Shown here: positions 10,536 to 23,398 of the stretch, piece after piece
Layout of the letters: every line of letters begins with the position of its first letter
Numbering within the stretch: position 1 is the first letter of the stretch
NCBI GenBank assembly: GCA_028023455.1
Contig: JAQFVV010012434.1
Coordinates: forward strand, 4,346,928-4,410,927
Length of the DNA: 64,000 nucleotides
Direction: 5' to 3'
Origin: Epiperipatus broadwayi
Taxonomy: Eukaryota > Onychophora > Udeonychophora > Euonychophora > Peripatidae
Made by a program: the position numbers and the translations under genes
The notes under the pieces: model-generated
Told to the model about the DNA's origin: nothing
Database searches by the model: none
Seen by the model: the letters and a program-made list of their open reading frames with translations, nothing else

Positions 10536-11770
10536 ATAAATCATCAAACATGATTTTGTTGCTATGTATGAAAGGTATACGTAATTGAAAGTGATTATTT
10601 AGTCAATTAGAGAAAGTTGCTTTGTTGAGAGCCAAATATAATTAATTTGATTTATTTTGTTAATCAAGAGTAATATCCTCTCAAAAGTATCTTTTGTGCT
10701 AATAATATAACATGTTATTTATTTATTGTCATGTAGATGAAACATGTAGGCAAAGCATGTGTTCGAAGTCAGGATATTTAAGTTTTGTTATTAATTTGCT
10801 TTGATAGTAGGGATAATCCCAAACCGATGCTCAAAGTTTATTTGATAATTTAAAAATCTGTAAGACAAATAGTCCATTTGTAAATATCATGTTAAACCAA
10901 GTTTATTTTATTGTAATAAATGATTTGTTTTAGTTATTTAAAATCTTAAAAACTGTATCTTGAGTTATTCTTGTGTACATTCGTATTTCCATTTCCAGAT
11001 CTCCACATTTCATAAATCTATTACAAAATAGATATATTATTTTAGATTTATAATATTAAATTTTCTAGTGTCTGACAATATTGTTTTTCTTAATCCAAAC
11101 ATTATAAGGAACATTTGCCACTTGACAAACGTATTAGAAAGGTTGCCAAGTCAGTATATTTGTTAGATGATGATATGAAATTAAAATACCCTATTTCTGT
11201 CATTTATCTTATTATTGAAACACAGTAAAATATTTAGTCAATTTGTCTCATTACCTTTTATCATACTTTAGAATTATAACTTATGGGCCAATGTAGTTTA
11301 TTTAATTCAACTGTGTTTGTTAAAATTCCCTGAGATCTTATTGTTTATTTCATGATTGGCATTAAAATAGATGTTTAGATTGTGATATGCCAAGTCATAG
11401 AATTGTTTAAGAATATAATATAGCAAGCTGATATATTTTATACTTGGATGAAGGAAGAAATTAAGTTTAAAGTATATTTTAATAGACTGTACCAAATAAA
11501 CATTATGATTCTTTATCATACAATTAATTAACAAAGGATTTTACATTATATTAAATGTTTTGTAATATTTCTTCTTTTATTCATTTATTATCATATATCT
11601 TATGAACTGCCTATAGCCTCCCACTGAGCTGAGCTAAACATAAACTTAAATATAGAGTCTCAGTAATAATTTTGTATTATATATCTTATTATATTGTTCT
11701 ATTCATGAATAGAACTGGCACCTGGGCATTTCGCTCATGTAATGTATATGAGCGGTGTTGGGAGTGTAGG

Positions 11771-11816
<46 letters not shown>

Positions 11817-11949
11817 GATGTTTATATTTCAAGAAAAAAACATTTTTTGTTATGAATAAGTGGTAAATTTAAACAGAAAGAATAAAAATTGTGATGACAC
11901 TGCAGCAGACTGCTTACTAGAAAATTGTAGTGCTGAGAAAGTGGGACTT
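10536..11949. other. AT-rich DNA with a palindrome and a (TA)n tract
   Basis: No gene is seen. A perfect palindrome, TTCTATTCATGAATAGAA, lies at about 11698-11715. A short hairpin, CGCTCAT...ATGAGCG, follows at about 11732-11754. A pure (TA)n runs over about 11776-11813. The palindrome and hairpin may be an end of an unrecognised element. Confidence 0.5.
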
Positions 11950-13640
11950 AACCCAACAAAAAAAAAGAAAATATAATGATTCATTTTTGGCATTTGGATT
12001 TGCTTATGTTAATTGTTATGGTGTGGAACAATCTATTTCCTTAATTTGATATAAACTTTTGGCTTCTGAGAGCATGAAAACAACCAAACTAAAGTGACAT
12101 CTTAATATCAAGCATGCAGCATACTACAATAAACCAGAGGAATACTTTGGATGATCTACCTTCAAATATAGGAAAACAATGTTTTGAAAAATTTGTTGCC
12201 ATCAATAAAAAGTATTTACTTGCATCTTACAAAACTTTTTATTTAATTGCAAAAGATAAAAAGCCCTATATGATAGGTGATGTTCTCATGTTTTCTGCAG
12301 CAATAAAAATGTAGAAAATAGTTCATGGAAAAAATATGGAGATGAATTTCATAAAATTCCTTTATCAAATGATACTGTTTCCAGAAGAATTTCTTAAATT
12401 AGTAATGCCAAATTGCAGCAGGTTATTACTAGGATTAAGAAGAACTCAAAGATTGCAATTTGCTTGGATCAAACAACTGATATCTTTAACTTGGCATAAT
12501 TGTTATTTTATGTAAGATATGCATATGAAGGAAATATGCATAAAGAATTATTATTTTGTGTGCACAAGAGGGGAAGGCATTTATCTTAAAGTTGGTGAAT
12601 TTGTCACTAATGATGGTATATAATGAAGTTGTTGCATTGGTTTTTATACAGAAGGTGTCAGAGAAATGATGGGTGAGAATACTTAATTTGTATCAAATGT
12701 TAAAGCGGGTGTTAAAGAATAGATCATTTTAAATCACTGCATGATACATCAGGAAACACTCATAGCCAAAAAAAACTATTAAAGTCATTAATATCCTAAA
12801 AATCCAAATTCTTTAATAATTGATTATTTTGAAAGTTTTGCAAATATATGAATTTTGATTACCAAACCTTATTGCTACCTGAAAATGTATGGTGGCTCTC
12901 AAGAGGATGTAATTTATACAGATTATTACAGTTGAATGATGAAGTTGTTATATTTTTAACTGAGCAGAAATCCAATTACGTTGATTTTTTCCATAAAGAA
13001 TTAAGGCTTTTAAAATTGTATTTATTTGTCAGATATTTTTGAAAAATTAAATGATCACTTCAAGATATTTATATTAAAACATTAAATTATAGAATTGGAC
13101 GTTTTGTTAAAAGAAAGTGAATACATATAAAAATAAAGTGGAAACTGAATTTTTAGAAATATTTACAGTTATAGATGCTTTTATAATAGAAAATAATCTT
13201 TCTAAAGATTAAATTCTAAAAGTTACAATTGATTATTTGATGTGTCTAAAGACTAAATTTCAAAAATACTTTCCTTCAAATTTTGATGTTGAAAAAGAAA
13301 ATTGAGTTCATAAACCATACTCATTTGAAATGACTACTGTCCATTATTCACCATTAAATTCTGAAAAAGAATTTGTCAAGTTATCAAGCAACACAGATTT
13401 AACACTTGTGCTTTCCAAAAAATCATTAAATGAAATTTGGCCCAGGATTAGAACAGAATTTCTGAAATGACCCTAAACCTACTTTTAATATTTTGTACTA
13501 CATATTTATTTAAAGAAGCACTTTCAGCATTAACATTTATAACATTAAGAAATCAGTCAACTTTGTAAAGCATCGAAGAAGCTCCATTTCCCTCTGTGAC
13601 AAATATTCAGCCAAGATTTAAATAAGCATACCCAGATCAT
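11950..13640 (+). pseudogene. ZBED/FAM200-like hAT transposase pseudogene
   Basis: Translation in shifting plus frames follows the domain order of ZBED5/FAM200-type proteins derived from hAT transposases. An N-terminal BED-finger remnant comes first (KKRKYND, then LASESMKTTKLK and H..KHA, about 11960-12130). Next are SYKTFYLIAKDKKPYMIG (12215-12275), IPLSNDTVSRRIS (12358-12396), the DDE-like LDQTTDIFNLA (12463-12500) and CTDGVREMMGE (about 12645-12680). WWLSRG lies near 12891-12908 and the C-terminal dimerisation remnant (FCTTYLFKEALSALTFI) at about 13493-13543. Several frameshifts and stops interrupt it. Known biology: intact members bind DNA through the BED finger. Here the copy is dead. 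No terminal inverted repeats were identified, so it could be a transposon or a retrocopy. Confidence 0.82.
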
Positions 13641-14930
13641 TAGTATGAATGTTGTTTTTAAACAATTTTTTATGATTTATTATCAGCAAATGTTTTAATT
13701 TGCATTCTTAGTTTAACTTCTATATCCAAGGTCATAAAAATATTTGCTTTGTTAAAAGAGGCTGCAAGTGGAAAAAAGTTTGAGAAGCCCAAATTTAGAA
13801 CATAAAACTAAAAGAGTTTTCTAATTTTAGCTTAATGTGGAGAATACAAATGCTATTGTTATTACTAAATAATATGGTTTTAGCTGGAATTATGATGCTT
13901 AATTAGTTGTTTCCTAGTTACATCATATTTTATTTACATTATTACATAAAAAATATTAATATACTTTCAATTTTTATATATTGTATTGGTATGGAAATAA
14001 GAGGTAAAAGGGGTGATGCAATTCATCAACGATATTAAAGATATTCCTGTTTTTATTGAGCATAAGAAATAAACAACTATCCATTATGAGTTATATCTAA
14101 GTAATAAACATAACATTACCAGCAATAATACATATAAATTCTTAGGCTAATCATTATCAAGTGAGTGTCAATCTCAGGACATAATATTGTTAAAGCAATT
14201 ATCTATATTTCAACTGCATACACATGCTTAAGTACTTAAAAATAACATAAAAATAGTATAAAAAATCTGGGATCATTGTGTCAATGTATATCATCATCAA
14301 TGCCAGGCTTTTAAGACAATAGGATATTGGCTTTTAGTAAAATACTACTTATCACAAAATCTATAACAAAAAATGATTCGATTTTAATAAGACCATGTAC
14401 ATTCAAACACATATAAACACACATTTTATTAAATCTGTATTAGCTAGAAATTGCAAAGACTCTAATAACAATGAACAAGAAAAAAACACACACAACTTCA
14501 ATGGAATAATTTGAAATAATGTTCAACAAATTTATTGATATATTGATAATAACATATTATTTCAAAAAGAATTTTTGCAGTTAATGAAAATCTATTTATA
14601 TTTACTACCCAAATAAAAATATTAAATTCCAGTTATTCTGATTTCAGAATAAATAATGTTTGATTAAAATTAATCAATTTTTAATAGAAATATTTAGAGG
14701 ACAAAAGTTTAAAGAGTAAAAAAATTTTCAAAGTGGACTTCTAAAGATAATTAGTATTTTTTATCCTAAATACTTCTGTGTATATCTTAAGTGTTCAGGG
14801 AAAAAAGTAATTAACACTGACAACTCAAATATTTTTTTAAAGTAGATTACACACATATGTGTGAGTAGTGTATCTACATTTACTATGTACATATGATTAA
14901 TGTAAAATAAGATTATCCTATAGATTCCAT
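13641..14930. other. AT-rich DNA without recognisable feature
   Basis: No coding resemblance, tandem structure or RNA-gene signal is seen. Confidence 0.5.
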
Positions 14931-14963
14931 GAATTTATTGTTAGCAAATGAAATGTATATATG

Positions 14964-15080
14964 CCTCACTAAGGAAAGCCATCAGCTGGAAACTGGTTTG
15001 GAAATACAGATTTTAAATGCTTTCTCTTCTGTCGTTTATTGGAAAAGCTTATTTAAAGCTATTAGCATGCACATTATATT
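14964..15080 (+). mobile_element. Decayed PLE LTR end with hammerhead relic
   Basis: CCTCA is followed by CTAAGGA where CTGANGA is expected (the invariant G of the core is A), then AGC-CATCA-GCT, GGAAA and ACTGGT. Downstream blocks 'aaatgctttctcttctgtcg' and 'aaagcttatttaaagctatt' align with 5909-5980 and 63670-63725. The core mutation makes it very probably inactive. It lies 2.2 kb upstream of the PLE coding relic at 17248-18290 and in the same orientation, so the two may be parts of one old insertion. Confidence 0.6.
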
Positions 15081-15181
15081 ATATTATATATATAAATCCA
15101 TTGACTATGTATTATTAAAATAAAATATTTTTTATTAACAGTAATTATTGGAATATTTTATCATGTATGCACATTTCTGTT

Positions 15182-15212
<31 letters not shown>

Positions 15213-16758
15213 ATATGTATATATATAAACATATACTACATATATATTTTATGTAATATATATATATATATATATATATATGCATTACATAAAATATATA
15301 TGTAGCATTGTAAATTTGGTTGAGTTTTCATCATCTAGAAATAATAACTGATATTTGTAAATAATTAAAATTCAAACCTTTTATTTTATTATTATTGTTG
15401 TTATTTTTAATCAATAAATTTGTTAATCATTATTTCAAGTTATTCCAGTCAAATTATTTAATACTGAAATAGATTAACTATGTACATTTTCTTTTATTTA
15501 CCATTATCATGGTTCTTATGATCCCAAAGCTAGTTCAGATGTAACAGTATGTTTATTTATTCGTCCTTTTAGATTATGGCACTAAGATCATCAATATCAT
15601 CTTTAAAGTCCTCTCACAATATGTTATAAGTTTTATAAGTCCTATTTTTTTGATGAATAGTTCCTAATGATAACTGATGGCCCTGAACATTAATAATCAT
15701 CTGCTATGATATAATGATCCCAGCATCTTTGATGTAGAATTATTTTTATAGTATTTTAACACTTATGTATTTGCATGCAGATGAAATCATGATAATTTCT
15801 TTTATAATATTATGCCTTAAATTTGGCATTAGCTTAATAATAATTAACCTAAAATTTTAGGATTTTTAAATTCTGTCACAAAGAATAACGACTGATTCTT
15901 AATGATTATTTCTGGTAATGATATGTTTATTATTTTAGCTGTTACTCATACTAGCTTCTGATACTGGTTTGTTGCTCATTTCTTATGCTCACTAAAAACA
16001 AGGATCTTTTAAAGATATTGATGAAGTGCATATAAGTATAATTGTAGGTTGTTAAAAATGAGACATTGACTTTCTCGTGCAATAGGTTAACTAAATTTAC
16101 ACAATTCAATATTTGATTATATCATCAACACACAAAAGACTCAAGGCATGGTTTAAGCATAGTCAGTGAGAGTTGTTGTATATACAAATGCACTCTAAAC
16201 TTCAATGATTCACTTAAGTTTTTCAAACTCTTACTGGCCCGTGATTGCACAGAGATTTATAATATTTCAGAAATGGTGCAATTTTGGAGGTTGACATCTG
16301 TTTGAATAATTTCAAAAAATTTTCAGTGCTTTATAATAATAGATTTACTGTTATAGAACTAAGAGATTAAATAATTCTAGTGGAGTAACTTGGTTTCAGA
16401 AAGGTTAATTTTATAAAAATTATTTGAGTGTTGGCTATTCTGATAAATTTGTTAAAAGTATTTTATTTAATAGTATTATTTGTATTGATGTAAAGGATAA
16501 AGAAAATATTTTATTTCTTTGCCATTTAAATTGTCTTCTTATAAAATTGTATGTAAAAATAGTAATTTGTTTGGAAATAAAAAAATTTCTTAAAAAAGGG
16601 ATATTACTTTGAATAATTTATTAAATAATACAAAGGAAATTTTTAATAGGAAGTCTATTTCTTGAGAAGGATATATTATTCCTTGTAAAAAGGTATATAT
16701 ATAAGTCAGAATAGTTGATCTTAAATGAAAGAAAAAAGGTATAGAAAAGTAGAGTTAA
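15081..16758. other. AT-rich DNA with TA-cored palindromes
   Basis: At 15181-15306 are (TA)n blocks inside palindromes: 'tctgttta'-(TA)n-'tacaga', and 'ctacatatatattttatgta'-(TA)n-'tacataaaatatatatgtag'. The rest of the stretch shows nothing I can name. Confidence 0.6.
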
Positions 16759-16774
16759 AAATAAATATCCTAGT

Positions 16775-16870
16775 CAAACATTGGTGGCCGATTGGTCATC
16801 ACAGTTGCCTTACAAGCAGTTGTCCTGGATTCGCGGGTTCACTTCCCAGCCGATGTTTTTACACATAAAA
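16775..16870 (+). mobile_element. tRNA-derived SINE / tRNA retropseudogene, copy 1
   Basis: A 96-bp insert with a tRNA-like body: TGGTGGCCGATTGG as degraded box A, an anticodon-like hairpin TGC-CTTACAA-GCA, and box B-like GGGTTCACTTCCC, followed by an A-rich tail. It is bounded by a 16-bp target-site duplication, 'aaataaatatcctagt' at 16759-16774 and 'aaataaatatcttagt' at 16871-16886 (one mismatch). The same body with its own flanking duplication occurs at 23791-23890, which shows it is a mobile family. The poor box A and missing acceptor pairing argue against a working tRNA gene. Confidence 0.75.
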
Positions 16871-16886
16871 AAATAAATATCTTAGT

Positions 16887-17247
16887 TCTGCTTTGTATGT
16901 ATACACTATTAATTTTGATGAAGCTATGGTTGTCTTGTTTGAGAGAAATGAAATAAAAAGAAGAATGAAAGAATTTATTATTAAAAATTTATGATTCTGA
17001 AGCAGTTAGCTTATTTCAATTTTTTTTAATATTAAGGGTGGATGGGAAGTAAAAGGAATTGTGGGTAATGTTTAATTTAAATATGTTGTTATTTTATAGT
17101 TTTTTACACTTGAGAAGTCTGCTTGTAACAGTGAAACCATTGGTAGTGTTTGAGATTTTATATTCTTCACTAGTCCATTTGAGTTTTGGATTTGGGGTTA
17201 TTGACTTTTTATGCTTTTAATGTTTATATATAAACATATATATTACT
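16887..17247. other. AT-rich DNA without recognisable feature
   Basis: Nothing identified; probably decayed 5' sequence of the PLE that becomes readable at 17248. Confidence 0.4.
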
Positions 17248-18290
17248 ATAATTATATATATTACTAAACATTGCCTTTCAAATACTTATTTTATGTACAA
17301 TGGACAATATTATATAAAGACTTTCGGTACTCTGATGGGCTCACCAATCTCATGAGTAATAGCTTATTTACTTATGTAATATATAGATACTCATGTTTTA
17401 GAGTCAGAATCTTCAAAACCTTTTATTTGGTTCAGATACATAGATGATAAATTAATCATCTGGCCATATGGTAAAGACAACTTACATGATGAGGTCTTTA
17501 CACATATACATCCTAATATTAAATTTACAATGGAAACAGAAACTGATGCGAAACTTTTTTTTCTTGATGTACTTGTCACTAAGAAAAAGAATAATCTTTT
17601 ATCTTTTTCAATTTTCAGAAAATCTACACACACTGACAGGTGTTTAAAATTTTAATCACATCATCATCCATCTCAAATTATTTCTGTTGCAAAAACTCTT
17701 TTCTGTAACACTTTCTTTTAGATAAATCAAATGTCAAAGATGAAATAAATCATATAAGCAATGCTTTATCAGCTAATGGCTATAATAATAAAACAATACC
17801 CTGAACCTTAATTCTAACCTCAAGCAATCTAAATAAAAGTCAAAAAGAAGATGCAATTATTAGAATTTGTTTACTTTATATAAAAAGAACAACAAACAAT
17901 ATTGGGCATATTCTAAGACATTATAATATAAAGACCATGTATACTCATCAAAAAATTAATAGCATTATAACCAAAACAAAAAACTCAATCCCTCTTGAAA
18001 CAGTTGGAATTTATGAAATTTCATGTAACATTTGTAAATCTTCCTACATAGGCATGAGTAACTTTCACATCAATGCTAGAAGAGATAAACATATTAATGC
18101 AGTTAAAAGACCCTCATTATTATTAGCACTATCTCTTCATACTATAGATACTGGTCATATATGAGACTCTCCAACAATGTCAAATCAGAGAAGCCATTGA
18201 GATCTTTAAAAGGCCAGAATGTATCAACAAACATAATGATACATGCAAATTACCTTCTATTTGGAGTTTTTTTTAAAAAGTCATTAATAT
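17248..18290 (+). pseudogene. Penelope-like element RT and GIY-YIG endonuclease pseudogene
   Basis: Plus-strand reading across several frameshifts. RT motif B is CLSNTYFMYNGQYY then TLMGSPIS at about 17261-17355, with an in-frame stop directly after. RT motif C is RYIDDKLIIW at about 17434-17463, followed by HPNIKFTME and LFFLDVLV. The conserved IFRKSTHTDR lies near 17614. After a frameshift come ISNALSANGY and LRHYNIKTMY, and then the endonuclease: VGIYEISCNICK (GIY half with CxxC), SYIGMS (YIG half), RRDKH and the C-terminal REAIEIFKRPECIN (to about 18223). The PLE RT-endonuclease normally integrates the element by target-primed reverse transcription. The catalytic YIDD and GIY-YIG residues survive, but stops and frameshifts make this copy dead. 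Confidence 0.88.
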
Positions 18291-18485
18291 AAAATATTTT
18301 TTATAATAATTATTTTTTTATTTTCTATTAATAGAGCATTAATTATTGTTATACATTAGTTTTTGCAGATAGAACCTTTACAATTATTTTATAATATTTA
18401 TTACCCAGATAATGACCAGTATGACTTGGATAATATTTCATTTATATCTGTAGTGCATGAAAATCTTTGATTTTATATATATTGT

Positions 18486-20520
18486 AACAATATATAAATA
18501 TGTCGTTACATTAATTTAAAATAAAAACTTAAAAGTTCGCAAATAAAAGTAAAAAACTAAACGCTAAAATTAAAATGTTTGTTAAATGTATATACATTCG
18601 CACAGATGCCAAACTTTAAAAATATTTTTTTTTAAAAAACAAATAAATAAGTATTTGAACGTATTTTTTTATAAAAAAAAGTACAAGATATAAAAACAGG
18701 TATTAATTAATTCTCGTAATCTGTAAATGGAAATGATTGTTTATAAATTGTTTGAAAAGCAAGCTAGCCTTGGGCTCTTGTATAATTAAAATGATCTGAT
18801 GAAAGATAGATAAGAAAATAAAGAGAAATTAGCTTGACCAATGGAAGCACTAAGCCTTGGCTCGGACCCTAACAAAAGTGATGGATTAGTGACGTTTTGT
18901 TGATTGAATCCGTGTGGATAATATAAAAAGGAAAATACAGTTTTTTCTGGAGTTCCAGCGTTTTGTGTTTGAGAGATGTGATAGGACACACATACCATAC
19001 TCTCTATGAAAAAAAAAATGAAAAGACTGTGATACCTTGAACCAGCTATTGCCATCTCCAGAACATTATCTTCCAATGGAGGCATCATGGGAATTAAAAG
19101 CAGAAACCTGGACTCTTCTACCGTAAGCTATATTGACATGAACTCTAAATTTAAAAATAATTAAGAACTTTCGTTCAAGCTTATGAACTTCTATCTGACT
19201 TTTCTAAGTTTAAAATCAAATTAATAAGGTTTAATTTTATATGTTTTCTGATTGATAAAAATCATTTCCATTTTTTTTTTCTCTTATTGTATAAATTATT
19301 TATTGTTTAAATTTTAAATGATGAAATTTAGGTTGGGTATAGACGTTGCATAGATTCGTTAGCGGTTGATTATGTTGAAGTTTTCACATTTGATTAGAAT
19401 ATATAGGTCAATGATGTTAATGCGGGCATCTTACGATGAATGCCATGGTGCCTTGTGTATTCCCTTTTGCAATTGACGTTATCGATGATTTTGTATTTTG
19501 ATCGATTGTGTTTAATTTGGATGTTTTTGACCGTGGAATCTGTGCAGCCAATCTATACTCAACATTTTAAAAACAAATTTATAAAAATAATCTGTGCGAA
19601 CATATTTAAATGTTAAATTTAAGTCGGGCATGAATGGCTATATAGTTTTGTAAAGTTATATTAAGGGAGGGTAATCTTAGGTTATTCATTTCGTAGTTGA
19701 ATTGGTTCAATGGATTGGATATATTTGTGTAATTGTAGATGTAGTATGAGATCTGCTACAGGCAGGATTATATATATATGCCACACACCTTCTGCTTGCC
19801 TATGGATGGGTTTGTAAGACGGCAAAGGACTGCAGTCCATTCCTATGGAGTTTTATGTTTATTGTTCTACTCGCCAACAGATGTCGCATTCCTGGTTGGT
19901 AGAAAGACAATTTTTTCTCTAATTCTACTTGCTATTCAGATGTACATTTCTGACAGTATAGTATTTTGTGTTGTCATATTTTCATGCTACATTGAATACA
20001 TAAATGTATCAGATGGATTGGCACTGGTTTGATTGCGAAATTTGTTGCCTAGGGTTAAATCTGGGAAGAATATTTTCTTTTCAAATGCAGATCTATGTAG
20101 TCTATTCATAATCGACTCACTAAATAAATATTAAACTCATGGTTGTAATTTACTTAAATGTAAAACTAAAGATTAATAGAAAAATCAAAAATGTTGAATT
20201 TATGCCTCAAAGTTTAAATGTTTTTTATATGTGCGTAAATAAATATTATTATGTGTTAATTTCTGGCAGTGGCTTTTATTCTTTTATATTTAAGATATAA
20301 AATTTATATTTTATTATCTCTGCTACTCCACTGAGCTAGTGACTTAGGCTAACAATCTGAATATTTAAATAAAGTGGAATCTTAACAGCACGTATCTGCC
20401 TACTCTATAAATTTTTCTAGGTTTAAATGCCTAGATGCGCCCTGGTAGTGGCAGATATCGTAGTTTGCGGTTAGATTCGATCTTCACATTCATTTCGATC
20501 GTTATAATATATATATATTG
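18486..20520 (+). mobile_element. 2.0-kb non-coding dispersed repeat, copy A
   Basis: The element starts at TGTAAC, with GTTACA 24 bases in (a terminal mini-hairpin). It aligns along its length with 24155-26170 and, in its distal part, with about 56660-57655. Shared landmarks are 'cgcacagat', 'tggaaatgattgtt', 'aaaagcaagct', 'gattagtgacgt', 'ttgggt.tagac', 'ataagacgg', 'ggcagtggctt', 'ctgctactc..gagctagtga' and 'cagcacgtatctg'. The distal end holds 'taaatttttctaggtt' and 'atgc.ccctgg'. Both edges lie in (TA)n. There is no ORF with homology. It could be a solo LTR of a large retrotransposon (TG start, possible primer-binding-like GGCGCC in copy B) or a non-autonomous element; I cannot decide. 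Confidence 0.7.
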
Positions 20521-21022
20521 GTATTTTGAATATTGTATTGTATTTCAGAGTTTTTTGTTTATATATATAAACCATATATCTAAATAAAAATTTGACTTTA
20601 TGTTAAATCTGAGGTTATTCTAAGATATTTCAAATTAACTAATAATAAATTATTCTAATGCTAATATTTTACTTTTCACTTTTTTTAAACTACAAAAAGA
20701 TTTTGTTAATTAAATTTTTGCTGTATCTCGTTTTGATGATTCAAAAATTGATATTTGTATTGATATTGAAACTGTGTAAAATACTTATAATTCAAATATT
20801 AAAATTATTTATATATATAATGAATACAGTGTCTCAAATTATATTGAAAGGGGTCGTGTTTTCAACAGAGTTTGATTGTCAAATTTTCTGAATTACATTG
20901 CTTATTTGATTAGTAATCTCTATATGTACTAAGAAAGGAGACAAATTATTATTTTACATTTTCTAGAATATCTAATAAAGATACACATTGATATTAATAA
21001 TGTTTAAAAAAATTGCTTCAAC

Positions 21023-21061
<39 letters not shown>

Positions 21062-21262
21062 TCTAAAAATGCTCAAAATTAGATAGTTTATAAATCACAT
21101 GATAACAGCCAAAATTTACATAAATCGTAGATCCTATGATTTGTTATCAAGACAATCTCTACAAGTAAAGGACCTTCTTTTCATTATAGAAGTTATCTTA
21201 ATAATAGATTGCAAATTTTATGATTGATGTAATCTTTGGCTGTTATTCTATGATATATATTG
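20521..21262. other. AT-rich DNA with (TA)n tract
   Basis: A pure (TA)n lies at about 21030-21058. No gene is seen. Confidence 0.5.
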
Positions 21263-21265
21263 ATA

Positions 21266-21717
21266 AATATATTAAATTTATTAAGCACAAACAGTTGACA
21301 CAGTAATAATCTGAAAGGCTAAAACCTTTGGCAGATGCACTTTAAAAATGCTAATGTGATAGCCAATCAGATGTAACAATAATTGCACATGGAACTCTTA
21401 ATTCTAAAATACAAGCCAGAATTATCAGAAAAAGATGGTACCCACCTTCTTCTATGCTTAAATTTATATATAAATAAACCAGACTCAAGCATCTTGAACT
21501 AAGAGTCTGTCTTATTTATATATAAATTTAAGCATAGAATAAGATGGGTCTCATCTTTTTTGGATAGTGTGTTTTAGAATTAATAATTCCACATGCAGTC
21601 ATTGTTACATCTGATTGGCTGTCACTTAAGTATTTTTAAAGTGCATCTGTCAAAGGTTTTAGCCTTTCATGTTATTACTATGTCAATTGCTTGTGCTTAA
21701 TAAATTTAATATATTTA
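21266..21717. repeat. Inverted pair of a short dispersed repeat (R3)
   Basis: The left arm (21266-21505, minus) and right arm (21506-21717, plus) are copies of one about 215-bp repeat joined head to head. Landmarks are 'ttatatataaatttaagcat', 'gaagatggg', 'catgcagtcattgtta', 'catctgattggct', 'aaagtgcatctg' and 'ggttttagcctttcatgtta'. Further copies lie at 21835-22050 and 52988-53175. It has no ORF and no tRNA box that I can see. With a head-to-head pair and single copies, it could be a foldback element, a SINE of unknown head or a fragment of a larger element. Confidence 0.75.
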
Positions 21718-21834
21718 CATTTGTTACTACCATTCCATTAGATTTAAAACTGCTTCATAGTAAATCGAAAGATTTTGCATTGTTTATTTATATATAATAT
21801 TTAGTGAATTAAATGTGAAGGTGTTGTAAGCTTC

Positions 21835-22050
21835 ATGCTCTTAGTTCGAGATGCTTGAGTCTGGCTTATTTATATATAAATTTAAGCATAGAAGAAGATG
21901 GGTTTCATCTTTTTCTGATAGTTCTGGCTTGTGATTTAGAATTAAGAGTACCATGTGCAGTCATTGTTATATCTGATTGGCTATCACATAAGAATTTTTA
22001 AAGTGTATCTGCCTAAGGTTTTAGCCTTTCATGTTATTGATATATATTGA
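21835..22050 (+). repeat. R3 dispersed repeat, single copy
   Basis: Same landmarks as the pair at 21266-21717, in plus orientation, with the extra 5' block 'ttagttcgagatgcttgagt' that also ends the left arm of that pair. Confidence 0.75.
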
Positions 22051-22860
22051 AAGGAATTATGTCTTAATCATTTCACTCTCAGTCATAATAGTCTTCCACA
22101 TGGTAGTGAGTTGGTTTTCAGTGCTGTCAGGATAGTTAATAAATATAGCAGTATAAAATTTTTTTAAAGAAAGTTCATCAAAAAATATTATTTCTCTTTT
22201 CTTGCGCTAATTGTTATTTATATATTTGAAATGCTTTGAATGTTTAACCAAGAAAAATATAATGCTGTTTTTATTATTGCTATAATTTGCTGAACATTCT
22301 TTTAAAGAACAGCACCATCTTTCTTGGGTAAGCATTCAAAAGAATTAAATATATAAATCTAAAAAAAATTATATATAATAAAAGTAATAGCTTAAAACAA
22401 AGTATTAAATATAAGTAATGTTTAAATTTTGAAAAAAATATTAAATATAATATTTTAAAATAATAATTATCAAAGTTTAAAAGAAGTATGGAATGTATTG
22501 CAAAACAACTCATCTTAGTAAGTATACTAGTGTGAAAAATAGATTTAAAAATTTAATTAAATAATTTACACTACGATTTGAATAATTAAATTAAAAATAA
22601 GTTAATAAAAATTTTAAGTCTATTTTGAAGTATGAGATTTAAAAGGAAGATAAAAATTCAAGGAGTTTAATAATTACAATGTTTTAAAAATTTAATCAAT
22701 TATATAATGATAGTGTTTTGAAAATTTATGTAAAAAAGTAAAATGATATAACGATGTTGAAAATAAGATATTATCAAAGGTCTTAAACACAAGTAGTCAA
22801 AAGTATATGTAGTCAATTTTTCTTGAAAGTAATTAGTCTGAATTCTTATTTATTCAAGCA
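22051..22860. other. AT-rich DNA without recognisable feature
   Basis: Nothing identified beyond chance ORFs made of AT-rich codons. Confidence 0.5.
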
Positions 22861-22967
22861 TTAAACAAAGACAAAACTCTCCATACAGTAGTGCCACCCT
22901 TTGTCAAACAGATTAATCAATGGATGCCAGAAGGTTTATGCATAAAATCCCTATCTAGTGCCTACTC

Positions 22968-23026
22968 ATCCAATATCCCCAAATTAGTTTCTGGCTTGTG
23001 GCCATCATCAGTGAGGAGCCTTGGAT
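22968..23026 (-). ncRNA. Hammerhead ribozyme, type I, family 2 (minus)
   Basis: Minus-strand reading: outer helix I ATCCAA/TTGGAT, inner CCTCA paired with TGGGG, core CTGATGA, helix II TGGC-CACAA-GCCA, GAAA. The helix III region is ACTAAT followed by T. Relative to the plus copy, helix III has lost its palindrome by one change and the cleavage base is T instead of C, so activity is likely reduced. Confidence 0.78.
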
Positions 23027-23398
23027 CCGAGAGCACTGCACCTAGATCTTAGGATCTAATGCAACTCTCCAGCAGCCACCTTTTAACTCTACTTTACTAC
23101 AAAACTATGAGAATGAAATTAAAAACACAATAATATTTTCAATCTAAGCTCAATAACTTATATAGTCATATGGCTCTGAACTCAATTCAGCACGCATACA
23201 TTTTGGTGTCTTTGGCTCTTAAACAACCATAGCCACCACTATCCTATTAGGCAGGATTGGTGTTAAACCACTAAACATCATTATGATCATCATCTCTATA
23301 CTAGCACATAATTGTTGTAAACAAGTAGTAAAGTAGAGTTAAAAGGTGGCTGTTGGAGGGTTGCATTAGATCCTAAGATCTAGGTGCAGTGCTCTCAG

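Noticed and set aside
16781-16860. Functional tRNA gene (Val-like anticodon loop CTTACAA)
   Set aside because: Box A and the acceptor stem are poor, and a target-site duplication brackets it, as for its relative at 23791-23890.
18790-18820. CTGATGAAAG in the 2-kb repeat copy A
   Set aside because: No helix II or GAAA-helix III follows, and copy B lacks the motif at the equivalent position.
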